Positions 1 to 5,678 of a stretch of DNA of 9,508 nt are shown here, one piece after another. The notes under the pieces are model-generated. The model was given only the letters and a program-made list of their open reading frames with translations, ran no database searches and was not told where the DNA came from. Every line of letters begins with the position of its first letter. Position 1 is the first letter of the stretch. Source of the stretch: Bacteriovoracaceae bacterium (GTDB taxonomy: Bacteria > Bdellovibrionota > Bacteriovoracia > Bacteriovoracales > Bacteriovoracaceae); the NCBI GenBank assembly GCA_023151145.1, contig JAKLJM010000059.1, positions 1 to 9,508 on the forward strand. The letters are read 5' to 3'. Both the position numbers and the translations under genes were made by a program.

Positions 1-1
1 G

Positions 2-1228
2 GCTCCCCTAGCTGCCATCGCTCAAGATTCCACACAAATGACATTGGAACAACGTTCTTTATTTAAAAAACGAAATATAAAAAATGAAAATGAAGATGAA
101 CTAGATCAAGTTCATAAAGCTATTCATGAAATGCAGGCTAACTTCCACGAGTCGTATAAAAAACTTAAAAGTGCCGAAAGCAGAATTAAGGATATTGCTT
201 CTTTAAATCTAGCCTCTCTCTTTGAAACTGATGACCATCTCACCTACGTGCTGGTTCATAATGGAAATGATGAGCACAAAATCAGGCATTATGTTTTTGA
301 AGGGGGGAAACTTTTTGATCTCCCTTTAAATAAAGATCACCGCATGCAGCTCTTCACTCAAAGTCCGATTAATAATTTAGAACTTACAATAGCAGATCAA
401 ACCTATGTGCTTACCTTGAAGCCTTTTTTCGAAGAAAAGAGTCAGCTCTTCAAAGGTTATCGCGGAACTGTTATTAACATCACTGAAAAAATTAAAATCG
501 AAAAAAGACTAAACGAACAAAACGAACACTTAAGACAGGTGCAAAAAATAGAATCTATTGGCTTAATGACGGCCGGTATTTCACATGATCTCAATAATTT
601 GTTATCAGTCATGAATACGTCGTTGCAATTAATAAAGGACCCTCATATTTCTCAAGATCAAAGAGAAAAATGTATTAATAATGCTCAAGATGCTGTTCAA
701 AAAAGTGCCACCATGCTTAGAAAGCTCATGGATTTTTCTCGTCGTGATGAAATAAAACCACAACTCATCGACCTATCTGAAGAATTAGTTTCAATGGAAA
801 ATATATTAAAAGCGACCCTTAATTCTCATGGTGAATTAACACTAGATCTAAAATCACGACAAAAATGTAAACTTGATCGTAACCAACTTGAAACGATGCT
901 TGTAAACATGGTCGTTAACTCTAAAGACGCTATGACCAAACTGGGAAAGACTGAAATTCGAACTAGAGACATCGAGCTTATGAATGATGAAAAAGTTCCC
1001 AATGGAAAATATGTTCAAATTGATTTTAAAGATAACGGAACAGGTATTTCACCTGATATTCTTCATAAAATTTTTGATCCCTTTTTTACCACAAAGGACT
1101 TAGGAAAAGGCACGGGACTGGGACTTTCAATGGTGATGACCTTTGTTCAACAAAACCAAGGACACATCAAAGTGACATCCGAATTGGAAATTGGCACTAC
1201 TTTTTCTTTTTATTTTCCAGCTGCTTAA
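2..1228 (+). CDS. Sensor histidine kinase, C-terminal part (5' end outside window)
   Basis: This is a two-component sensor kinase that would autophosphorylate on a histidine and pass the phosphate to a response regulator. Residues are counted from the ATG at 38. Residues 20-55 look like a coiled coil. Residues 56-150 are PAS-like, ending in a PAC-type strand (GTVINITEKIKIEKRL). The HisKA H-box follows, with LMTAGISHDLNN and the phospho-acceptor H183. The HATPase_c domain has an N-box (NMVVNSKDAM, N294), G1 (DNGTGIS, D332), an F-box (FDPFFTTK) and G2 (GKGTGLGLS). The protein stops right after the ATPase fold, so there is no fused C-terminal receiver. The frame is open to the window edge (12 more codons), and the ATG at 38 has no Shine-Dalgarno sequence. 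I therefore treat the gene as entering from the left; a start at 38 is the alternative. No transmembrane segment is visible in this part. The signal sensed is unknown. The gene ends inside mutY, which is convergent. Confidence 0.88.
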   Translation, partial: APLAAIAQDSTQMTLEQRSLFKKRNIKNENEDELDQVHKAIHEMQANFHESYKKLKSAESRIKDIASLNLASLFETDDHLTYVLVHNGNDEHKIRHYVFEGGKLFDLPLNKDHRMQLFTQSPINNLELTIADQTYVLTLKPFFEEKSQLFKGYRGTVINITEKIKIEKRLNEQNEHLRQVQKIESIGLMTAGISHDLNNLLSVMNTSLQLIKDPHISQDQREKCINNAQDAVQKSATMLRKLMDFSRRDEIKPQLIDLSEELVSMENILKATLNSHGELTLDLKSRQKCKLDRNQLETMLVNMVVNSKDAMTKLGKTEIRTRDIELMNDEKVPNGKYVQIDFKDNGTGISPDILHKIFDPFFTTKDLGKGTGLGLSMVMTFVQQNQGHIKVTSELEIGTTFSFYFPAA

Positions 1229-2273
1229 GTACTTTAAAAGTAGTTGTCGAAAAATTTGCTTTTTCCGTTATCGTTTGAAATTCACAAACACGCCCAAATC
1301 CCAACGTCTTCAACTTATGTAAACTAAGATTTTCTTCGTGAATATAGTTGGTAATCTTATATTTTGTGATTCCCGTTTTAACGATGAGATCTTCCTGAAA
1401 ATCAAAATTCGATTCTAACATTGGGTACTGTTGCAATTTTTTATCTGTCGATGAGATCACCAGTGTGGGTAACTCCCACTGTTCACTTAACCATTCTTGA
1501 TTATTTTTTTTATAAACAAGCACTTGATCTTTTTTTCTTATCACTAGTCTTAACAAGTGAAGTTCATGCTCAACTGTTTTTTTCTTTTCCTTATTCTGGT
1601 CTTGGACGGGAAAAGATAATGGTTTTTTTAATTTAAAGGACAAACAATGAGTATTCATTGGACAAAGTTCACAATGAGCTTTCCTGGCTTGGCAATAAAC
1701 TCTCCCCAGATCCATTAAGGCTTCATTAATAGCTCGATAATCTTTAGAGGCAACGTCTTTTAATATTTTTTTCTGGTGGAAAAGTTCTCGCAATTCCTTT
1801 TGTAACTTTAACCCTTTTGGGGTTTTTACTGCATACAATCTTGCCAATACACGCTCTAAATTTGCATCAACGGCAATTGCTCGCTGATTCGCTCCAATTG
1901 CTAATATGGCATCGGCCGTATAGTCTCCAATACCTTTAATACTTAATAAAACATCACGCTCAAGAGGAATCTCTCCTTTAAATTTTTGAGTAACTTCAAT
2001 GGCACAATTTTTTAAATTTTTGGCCCTGCGATAATAACCTAAACCCTTCCACTCCACGGCCAATTCTTCTTCGCTCGCTTTTGCTAGAGATTGAATGGTT
2101 GGAAATCGTTTGAGAAATTTGTCATAATGATTTAAGACTGTGCCGACAGTTGTCTGCTGAAGCATGATTTCAGAAACCAAGGTTCCATACAAGGAACGAT
2201 TTTTTCGCCAAGGAAGTAATTGATAATGAGATTGAGACCATTTTAAAAGAGGTGCATAGATTGATTTTGTCAT
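1197..2273 (-). CDS. mutY: Adenine DNA glycosylase MutY
   Basis: MutY removes adenine mispaired with 8-oxoguanine in base excision repair. Residues are counted from the ATG at 2273 (358 aa, normal length). The helix-hairpin-helix glycosylase core has SEIMLQQT with catalytic E35, the hairpin GIGDYTADAI with Y118, and VDANLERV with catalytic D136. A C-X6-C-X2-C-X5-C [4Fe-4S] site follows (C194, C201, C204, C210). The NUDIX-like C-terminal domain (about 230-345) is recognisable by EWLSEQWELP, but the FSH recognition loop reads ITK at about 302-304. The ATG overlaps the upstream gene's TGA as ATGA, which suggests translational coupling. A TTG at 2282 in the same frame has GGGGAG 11 nt upstream and would add three residues. 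The gene is third in an operon with the XRE regulator and the secreted protein. Its 3' end overlaps the convergent kinase gene by 32 bp. Confidence 0.95.
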   Translation of the reverse strand: MTKSIYAPLLKWSQSHYQLLPWRKNRSLYGTLVSEIMLQQTTVGTVLNHYDKFLKRFPTIQSLAKASEEELAVEWKGLGYYRRAKNLKNCAIEVTQKFKGEIPLERDVLLSIKGIGDYTADAILAIGANQRAIAVDANLERVLARLYAVKTPKGLKLQKELRELFHQKKILKDVASKDYRAINEALMDLGRVYCQARKAHCELCPMNTHCLSFKLKKPLSFPVQDQNKEKKKTVEHELHLLRLVIRKKDQVLVYKKNNQEWLSEQWELPTLVISSTDKKLQQYPMLESNFDFQEDLIVKTGITKYKITNYIHEENLSLHKLKTLGFGRVCEFQTITEKANFSTTTFKVLKQLENKKKK

Positions 2274-3061
2274 TTGCGACAAATTTTAGCGAACTCCCCT
2301 ACATCGTCAACTAGATTTTTTGCTGTATAAGTTTTGACTCCATCTCCAACAAACGTCGCACCCTCTGCTGATAAAAAGTCTTGAAACGGACGCGAAAGTT
2401 CATCTATATCGGTCACAATGACTAATTTATTTGCCTGGCTAGCCTTGATCCATTCTATTAATTTTTTTTCATCATTTGTTCCATAACTCATGCAGATATT
2501 TGAATGATCACCAAGCTCTTTGATATTTGTATTATAAGTTGCAACTCGCAACGATTTGCCACATTGCTTTTGTAACTTTTCAAAAAATGATCGTCGCTGA
2601 CATGTTTCTTTGTCTGTTGAAAAATCAACTTCTCTTAGTGATGAAGAAACATCAAACCATACTTCCATCTCACCATTCCAGACGCTTTCACTTTTCGTTT
2701 TTCCACAAAAAATATCAAAATGATAATCTTTATTACAATCAACCACAGATGTTTCAATTGCATTGAAAGTTTTTAAATTCTCTTCAGGCTTTAATAAACT
2801 TGGTTCACTGACTTCTACTTTGTTGGCCACAAAACCCAATTGGGGATGAAAACACCCATCTCCCATCGGTTGACAGTTTTTCATGAATTCGTCATCAGTT
2901 TTATTTTGTGCCAATTTTTTAGACCACTGTATCTGGGGAGTCTGCGGCAAATAAGAAGTTTTAACTGGCGAAAGAAAATAAATATAAATTTTCTTAGGAG
3001 TGGCCAGAGCATTACTTATTAGGAGTCCGTAACTTAAAAATGAAACTATCCAAACTTTCAT
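2270..3061 (-). CDS. Secreted hypothetical protein with VWA-like signature
   Basis: I do not recognise a named family. The N-terminus is a clear Sec signal peptide: MKVWIVSF, a hydrophobic core, then likely cleavage after ALA at residue 20. The mature protein of about 243 aa should be periplasmic or exported. It has eight cysteines (63, 70, 109, 119, 154, 167, 190, 261), which fits disulfides outside the cytoplasm. Residues 133-141 (EVWFDVSSS) form a hydrophobic strand followed by D-x-S-x-S. Residues 212-218 (KLVIVTD) form a later hydrophobic strand ending in an aspartate. Together these resemble a metal-ion-dependent adhesion site in a von Willebrand A fold, but the match is by eye only. The start has an AGGAG sequence 6 nt upstream, overlapping the TAG of the preceding regulator gene. 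The next gene, mutY, overlaps by 4 nt. The function and the reason for its pairing with mutY are unknown. Confidence 0.8.
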   Translation of the reverse strand: MKVWIVSFLSYGLLISNALATPKKIYIYFLSPVKTSYLPQTPQIQWSKKLAQNKTDDEFMKNCQPMGDGCFHPQLGFVANKVEVSEPSLLKPEENLKTFNAIETSVVDCNKDYHFDIFCGKTKSESVWNGEMEVWFDVSSSLREVDFSTDKETCQRRSFFEKLQKQCGKSLRVATYNTNIKELGDHSNICMSYGTNDEKKLIEWIKASQANKLVIVTDIDELSRPFQDFLSAEGATFVGDGVKTYTAKNLVDDVGEFAKICRK

Positions 3062-3069
3062 GACTACTC

Positions 3070-3678
3070 CTAAAAATTCATTCCCTTCATTTTAAAATAC
3101 TGAAAGAGGTTGTTTCCTAAATCGACTACTAAATCACGCTCTTCTAAATTTAAATTCAAAAACTCGGTCATAAAAGCACGCTGCCTTGGAGTTAAGCTTT
3201 CTAACTTTTCTCTAATTGATTGCTCACCTTTTGATAACGGTGCTTTATTTTCCTTATTCGTCTCTTCATTTTTCTTTTCTGTTTTTTCTTCGGTCGTTTT
3301 TTCTTTACTACTTTCTTTCGTTGCTTCTTTTTCAGGAGTCTTTTTCTTCGCCTCTGCTTCTAGTTCTTCGATATTAGGCTCTAACCCTTCATTTAACTCA
3401 TCTTTATAAAACTTCACCAATCGAACAAAGCGCTCACTAAATTCCTCATCGACAAAATCAATCATTTCATGCAGCGGAATATCAAGCTTAGCGGTAATTT
3501 TTGCGATTAATTGCGGGTTCAATTCTGTCGACTTCTGCGAGAGGAAGCGACTCATAGTGGAAACTCCCACATCAGTCTTCTCTGCTAAGTCTTTTTGCGA
3601 CATACTTCCTCGCAACTGCATGTACTTTCTCACAGTTGCTAGATAACTTTCTAATTTTGCTTTTTTAAAATCTGCCAT
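3070..3678 (-). CDS. XRE-family transcriptional regulator with charged linker and C-terminal domain
   Basis: This is a probable DNA-binding regulator of 202 aa. Residues 11-70 form a Cro/C1-type helix-turn-helix. The recognition region reads MSQKDLAEKTDVGVSTMSRF (26-45), followed by a helix pair up to PLHEMIDF. Residues 105-150 are a low-complexity linker made almost entirely of E, K, T, S and N, likely disordered. Residues 155-202 form a second small helical domain (LTPRQRAFMTEFLNLNLEER ...), which may bind a partner or a signal. It is the first gene of an operon with the secreted VWA-like protein (8 nt gap) and mutY. It is divergent from the pentapeptide-repeat gene, and the shared 148-bp spacer carries repeated motifs that are natural operator candidates. 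The ATG at 3678 has no strong Shine-Dalgarno; GCGAGAAATTGC precedes it. HTH assignment is sure. The target and signal are inference. Confidence 0.88.
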   Translation of the reverse strand: MADFKKAKLESYLATVRKYMQLRGSMSQKDLAEKTDVGVSTMSRFLSQKSTELNPQLIAKITAKLDIPLHEMIDFVDEEFSERFVRLVKFYKDELNEGLEPNIEELEAEAKKKTPEKEATKESSKEKTTEEKTEKKNEETNKENKAPLSKGEQSIREKLESLTPRQRAFMTEFLNLNLEERDLVVDLGNNLFQYFKMKGMNF

Positions 3679-3681
3679 GCA

Positions 3682-3765
3682 ATTTCTCGCTGAAATTTAA
3701 ACTCTTAAAATTATTATCGGATTGCAAAAATATTTCTTGATGCAATTTTATTTCTTGACGCAATT
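3682..3765. promoter_or_regulatory. Putative operator repeats in the divergent promoter region
   Basis: Two 16-bp direct repeats differing at one base lie 18 bp apart: ATTTCTTGATGCAATT (3732-3747) and ATTTCTTGACGCAATT (3750-3765). A third related copy, ATTTCTCGCTGAAATT (3682-3697), ends 4 nt from the regulator's ATG and is part of the perfect inverted repeat AATTTC-TCGCT-GAAATT (3681-3697). The second repeat contains the -35 box of the pentapeptide gene. The 18-bp step is a little under two helical turns. This is the classic arrangement for an XRE protein controlling itself and its divergent neighbour. Binding by the adjacent regulator is inferred from position only. Confidence 0.5.
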
Positions 3766-3783
3766 CGTCGGAAATGGTAAATT
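3755..3783 (+). promoter_or_regulatory. Sigma70-type promoter of the pentapeptide-repeat gene
   Basis: TTGACG (3755-3760) and TAAATT (3778-3783) are separated by exactly 17 bp. This would start transcription near 3790 and give a leader of about 37 nt before the ATG at 3827, which has AGGAG at a good distance. The -35 box lies inside the second operator-like repeat, so a bound protein would block RNA polymerase. Confidence 0.6.
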
Positions 3784-3826
3784 TGAGGAGAGAACTGAAC
3801 GAGGGTTCCAATAGTTAGGAGTCTTT

Positions 3827-4267
3827 ATGCAAACTTTAACAATGTTCCAAAACTTATTATTTCAAGATGAAATCACTTCAGACGAATTTCAACTACTTGA
3901 AAATAAGTCATTTGTTTCAAAGACTTACTCTAACATTACTCTTAGCGGAGCTCGCGTCCTTAATAGTATTTTTGAAGATGTTATCTTTGAAAACTGCGTG
4001 TTCTTTGCAACAGAATTCCATGATTCAATATTTATCAACTGCTTATTCATCAACTGCCAATTTAAGTTTGCAAGTTTTGCAACCTGCAATTTTGAATCAT
4101 GCCAATTTGATGGTTGCACATGGGCCAAAACTGGACTTCAAAACTCGGAATTTAGTCTTTGTTCACAATCTAAGAACATTGGCTTTGAAGTGAGTACAGT
4201 CGGAACTTTGAGTTTTGATATGACGAGAACTTTATCAACTGATCAATTCTTAATGATTACAGCTTAA
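3827..4267 (+). CDS. Pentapeptide-repeat protein
   Basis: This small cytoplasmic protein of 146 aa has no signal peptide. From about residue 39 to 109 every fifth residue is a large hydrophobic. Phenylalanine falls without a break at 49, 54, 59, 64, 69, 74, 79, 84, 89 and 94, then W99, L104 and F109. This predicts a right-handed quadrilateral beta helix of about 13-14 repeats, or roughly 3.5 coils. The i-2 position is often cysteine (57, 72, 77, 87, 92, 97), giving a cysteine ladder along the helix. The N-terminal 38 and C-terminal 30 residues are non-repetitive caps. Relatives include DNA-mimic proteins such as Qnr/MfpA, but most family members have no known role, and this one is shorter than Qnr. 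The start has TTAGGAG 6 nt upstream. It is divergent from the XRE regulator and probably controlled by it. Confidence 0.9.
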   Translation: MQTLTMFQNLLFQDEITSDEFQLLENKSFVSKTYSNITLSGARVLNSIFEDVIFENCVFFATEFHDSIFINCLFINCQFKFASFATCNFESCQFDGCTWAKTGLQNSEFSLCSQSKNIGFEVSTVGTLSFDMTRTLSTDQFLMITA

Positions 4268-4460
4268 TTATAACACCCACTCACACCTTAGGGATTTAAA
4301 ACAAGGTCTCTTGTTTTTAAAGAGGTGAACGCCCCTACTTTGTTAAAAGCACTAAGTCTTTTTAGCAAATGCTCTTCTACACACCTTCTGGCGCCCAAGA
4401 AACGAAACTTTCAAGGGCGCACATCTTTTCAATGCTTAAAAATGAGTTCATGATTATGGC
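4268..4460. other. Intergenic region with three hairpins
   Basis: There is no gene here. Three inverted repeats follow one another. (a) AAAACAAG/CTTGTTTT is at 4298-4305/4310-4317. (b) An A+T-rich stem, TTTGTTAAAAG/CTTTTTAGCAAA, is at 4339-4349/4358-4369 with an 8-nt loop. (c) GCGCCC/GGGCGC is at 4391-4396/4415-4420, with an inner GAAA/TTTC stem across an AA/AA internal loop. None is followed by a long T-run, so they are weak as terminators. I see no convincing promoter for the gene at 4461. Confidence 0.45.
4391..4429 (+). terminator. Possible terminator hairpin after the pentapeptide gene
   Basis: This is the most GC-rich hairpin of the gap: a GCGCCC/GGGCGC stem with an extended GAAA/TTTC inner helix. 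It is followed by ACATCTTTT, which is only a short, interrupted U-tract. It could end the pentapeptide transcript or be a leader structure of the next gene. Confidence 0.3.
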
Positions 4461-5189
4461 ATGAATACAGAAACTACTAAATCAAATGCAGTCACAGAAA
4501 AAGACGAAAATGTTTTTTTAAACATTCTCTTTAATGTCATCCTTCCAGTTTTTATTTTAAATAAAGGTGGAAAGTATTTTTCTCCACCTATCACATTAAT
4601 GATCGCCTTAGCCTTACCCATTGGTTATGGAATTCACGATCTCATTAAAAGCAAAAAAATAAATTGGTTTTCCGTTCTTGGTTTATTAAACGTGGGAATT
4701 TCTGGTGGCTTGGCTTTAGCTGGATTATCTGGAATTTGGTTTGCCATCAAAGAAGCAAGCTTTCCTCTTATTTTAGGTATCTTTGTCTTTTTTTCAGCTT
4801 TTCAAGAAAAGCCCTTCATTGAAAAAGTTTTCTTAAATCCAAAGGCCATGGATACGGAAAAAATTCTAAACAGCTTACATGAAAATCGTTTAACGGAATT
4901 TCACACTCTCCTAAAAAAAGCGACTCTACTTTTCTCTCTTTCATTTCTCATAAGTGCTATTTTAAATTTTGGTTTAGCTTACAAAATCTTTGTTCCTATC
5001 AATCCCGCTTTAAGTGCCGATGAACAAAGTTCCATCCTAAATGCTCAAATAGCTTCTATGACGAGTTGGTCTTATCCCGTCATTGCTCTACCATCGATGG
5101 TTATTATGATTCTCATCTTTTGGTATCTTGCCCATGGATTGAAAAAATTAACAGGTTTGAAGTTAGAAGAAATGATGATTCAAAAATAG
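4461..5189 (+). CDS. VC0807-like integral membrane protein
   Basis: This is a multipass inner-membrane protein of 242 aa. About six hydrophobic segments are visible, near residues 19-34, 43-58, 69-94, 98-114, 153-179 and 203-225. A hydrophilic N-terminus (1-17) comes first, and a soluble loop at 115-150 divides the protein into two halves. The segments ILFNVILPVFIL, LALPIGYGIHDLIK and a Gly/Leu-rich third helix resemble the VC0807 family of uncharacterised proteins. That is recollection of a pattern, not a search. The start is the only ATG in this frame near the beginning. Three other ATGs within 20 nt upstream are out of frame, and there is no clear Shine-Dalgarno, so translation may be weak. 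A strong terminator follows 52 nt after the stop. Substrate and role are unknown. Confidence 0.75.
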   Translation: MNTETTKSNAVTEKDENVFLNILFNVILPVFILNKGGKYFSPPITLMIALALPIGYGIHDLIKSKKINWFSVLGLLNVGISGGLALAGLSGIWFAIKEASFPLILGIFVFFSAFQEKPFIEKVFLNPKAMDTEKILNSLHENRLTEFHTLLKKATLLFSLSFLISAILNFGLAYKIFVPINPALSADEQSSILNAQIASMTSWSYPVIALPSMVIMILIFWYLAHGLKKLTGLKLEEMMIQK

Positions 5190-5240
5190 TTCGCTTCAAT
5201 AAAGAAAAAAATCAATCTCCCATCAAGACATTATTTCCAT

Positions 5241-5270
5241 AAAAAAACCCCTCGTGATAGAGGGGTTTTT
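5241..5270 (+). terminator. Rho-independent terminator T1 (bidirectional)
   Basis: CCCCTC (5248-5253) pairs with GAGGGG (5260-5265) around a 6-nt loop, flanked by seven A on the left and five T on the right. It ends the membrane-protein transcript and works on paper in both directions. It is nearly identical to the hairpin at 5536-5565. Confidence 0.88.
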
Positions 5271-5361
5271 AGACTTTTAGGTCCATCGATATGGTCTCGT
5301 AAACCGTAGAACCGAGGGATAAAAAATCTTAGCATTTACATTAAAATTAGCAAGAAAAAAT

Positions 5362-5420
5362 GTCTTAAGTAATTAATCTCCAGCCAATGATGGCTATTTG
5401 GAGGCACGGATGCTTAAGAC
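5362..5420. other. Nested inverted repeat (cruciform-like)
   Basis: The outer arms GTCTTAAG (5362-5369) and CTTAAGAC (5413-5420) are perfect 8-bp complements. Inside lies a hairpin made of CTCC (5378-5381) with GGAG (5400-5403), and AGCCA (5382-5386) with TGGCT (5391-5395) around the loop ATGA. It stands where the second copy of the CCCCTC/GAGGGG terminator would be expected in the tandem array. Confidence 0.5.
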
Positions 5421-5535
5421 TTTTAGGTTAGTGTTATTAATTCTGGAAATTGTGAAATTACTCGTAATAATTCACATACTTATTTCTGGTAAATAACATG
5501 AACCGAGGGAGAAGAAATTCACCCTTTTTTAAAAT

Positions 5536-5565
5536 AAAAAAACCCCTCGAGAGAGAGGGGTTTTT
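5536..5565 (-). terminator. Rho-independent terminator T2 (bidirectional), likely ends nadB transcript
   Basis: CCCCTC (5543-5548) pairs with GAGGGG (5555-5560) around GAGAGA. Read on the minus strand it is followed by seven T, then A, then four more T, so it is the best terminator for nadC-nadB. Read on the plus strand it has five T. Confidence 0.8.
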
Positions 5566-5653
5566 AGGCTTATCAAAATCTTGATCCTAATTCTTAATGT
5601 TTTGAAATCACTAGTAATGATTTGGAAGTTATTTAAGTATTAGAAGATTTTGG

Positions 5654-5678
5654 GGGGAGAAGAAATTCTCCCCTTTTT
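5654..5678 (+). terminator. Plus-oriented terminator hairpin at the nadB 3' end
   Basis: GGGGAGAA (5654-5661) and TTCTCCCC (5666-5673) form a perfect 8-bp stem around GAAA, followed by TTTTT (5674-5678). The T-tract lies on the plus strand and runs into the nadB stop codon, so this would end a plus-strand transcript crossing the gap. A weaker relative (GAGGGAGAAGAAATTCACCC and six T) lies at 5505-5530. Confidence 0.65.

Larger units (their letters stand above)
5290..5623. other. Three hairpins with conserved CTMGTAA loop and covarying stems
   Basis: Hairpin 1 is TATGGT-CTCGTAA-ACCGTA (5290-5308). Hairpin 2 is TGTGAAATTA-CTCGTAA-TAATTCACA (5451-5476), with 5 bp, one bulged A, then 4 bp. Hairpin 3 is AAATCA-CTAGTAA-TGATTT (5605-5623), with further pairs outside. 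The 7-nt loop is nearly constant while the stems differ and still pair. Between hairpins 2 and 3 one T-A pair has become C-G on both sides. This is the signature of selection on the fold, as RNA or as a single-strand DNA hairpin. Confidence 0.6.
5241..5678. repeat. Three diverged tandem units, period about 148 bp
   Basis: This fills most of the gene-free gap 5190-5676. Blocks shared between units: AAAAAAACCCCTCG at 5241 and 5536 (offset 295, two periods); AGACTTTTAGGT at 5271 and 5417 (offset 146), with a diverged AGGCTTAT at 5566; GAACCGAGGGA at 5309 and 5500; GGGAGAAGAAATTC at 5507 and 5655 (offset 148); and a hairpin loop at 5296, 5461 and 5611. Unit 1 is shortened between the terminator and the loop and changed after it. 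Unit 2 has a different hairpin where the terminator would be. No open reading frame of note is present. The units may be tandem small RNA genes or a duplicated structured element. Confidence 0.7.

Noticed and set aside
1421..1636. Plus-strand reading frame of 71 codons inside mutY
   Set aside because: It lies wholly opposite the conserved mutY C-terminal coding region, and its product is low-complexity, rich in F and L, with no recognisable motif.
3110..3409. Plus-strand reading frame of 99 codons rich in Ser and Phe
   Set aside because: It is the complement of the Glu/Lys-rich linker of the XRE regulator; its composition is a mirror of that linker and not a protein in its own right.
3867..4193. 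Alternative plus-strand frame of 108 codons inside the pentapeptide gene
   Set aside because: The pentapeptide frame has a clear ribosome binding site and regular repeats; the other frame owes its openness to the underlying 15-nt periodicity.
5241..5678. CRISPR array or attC-like cassette sites
   Set aside because: Only three diverged units of about 148 bp, no short identical repeats with unique spacers, no cas genes or integrase, and no attC-type R boxes.
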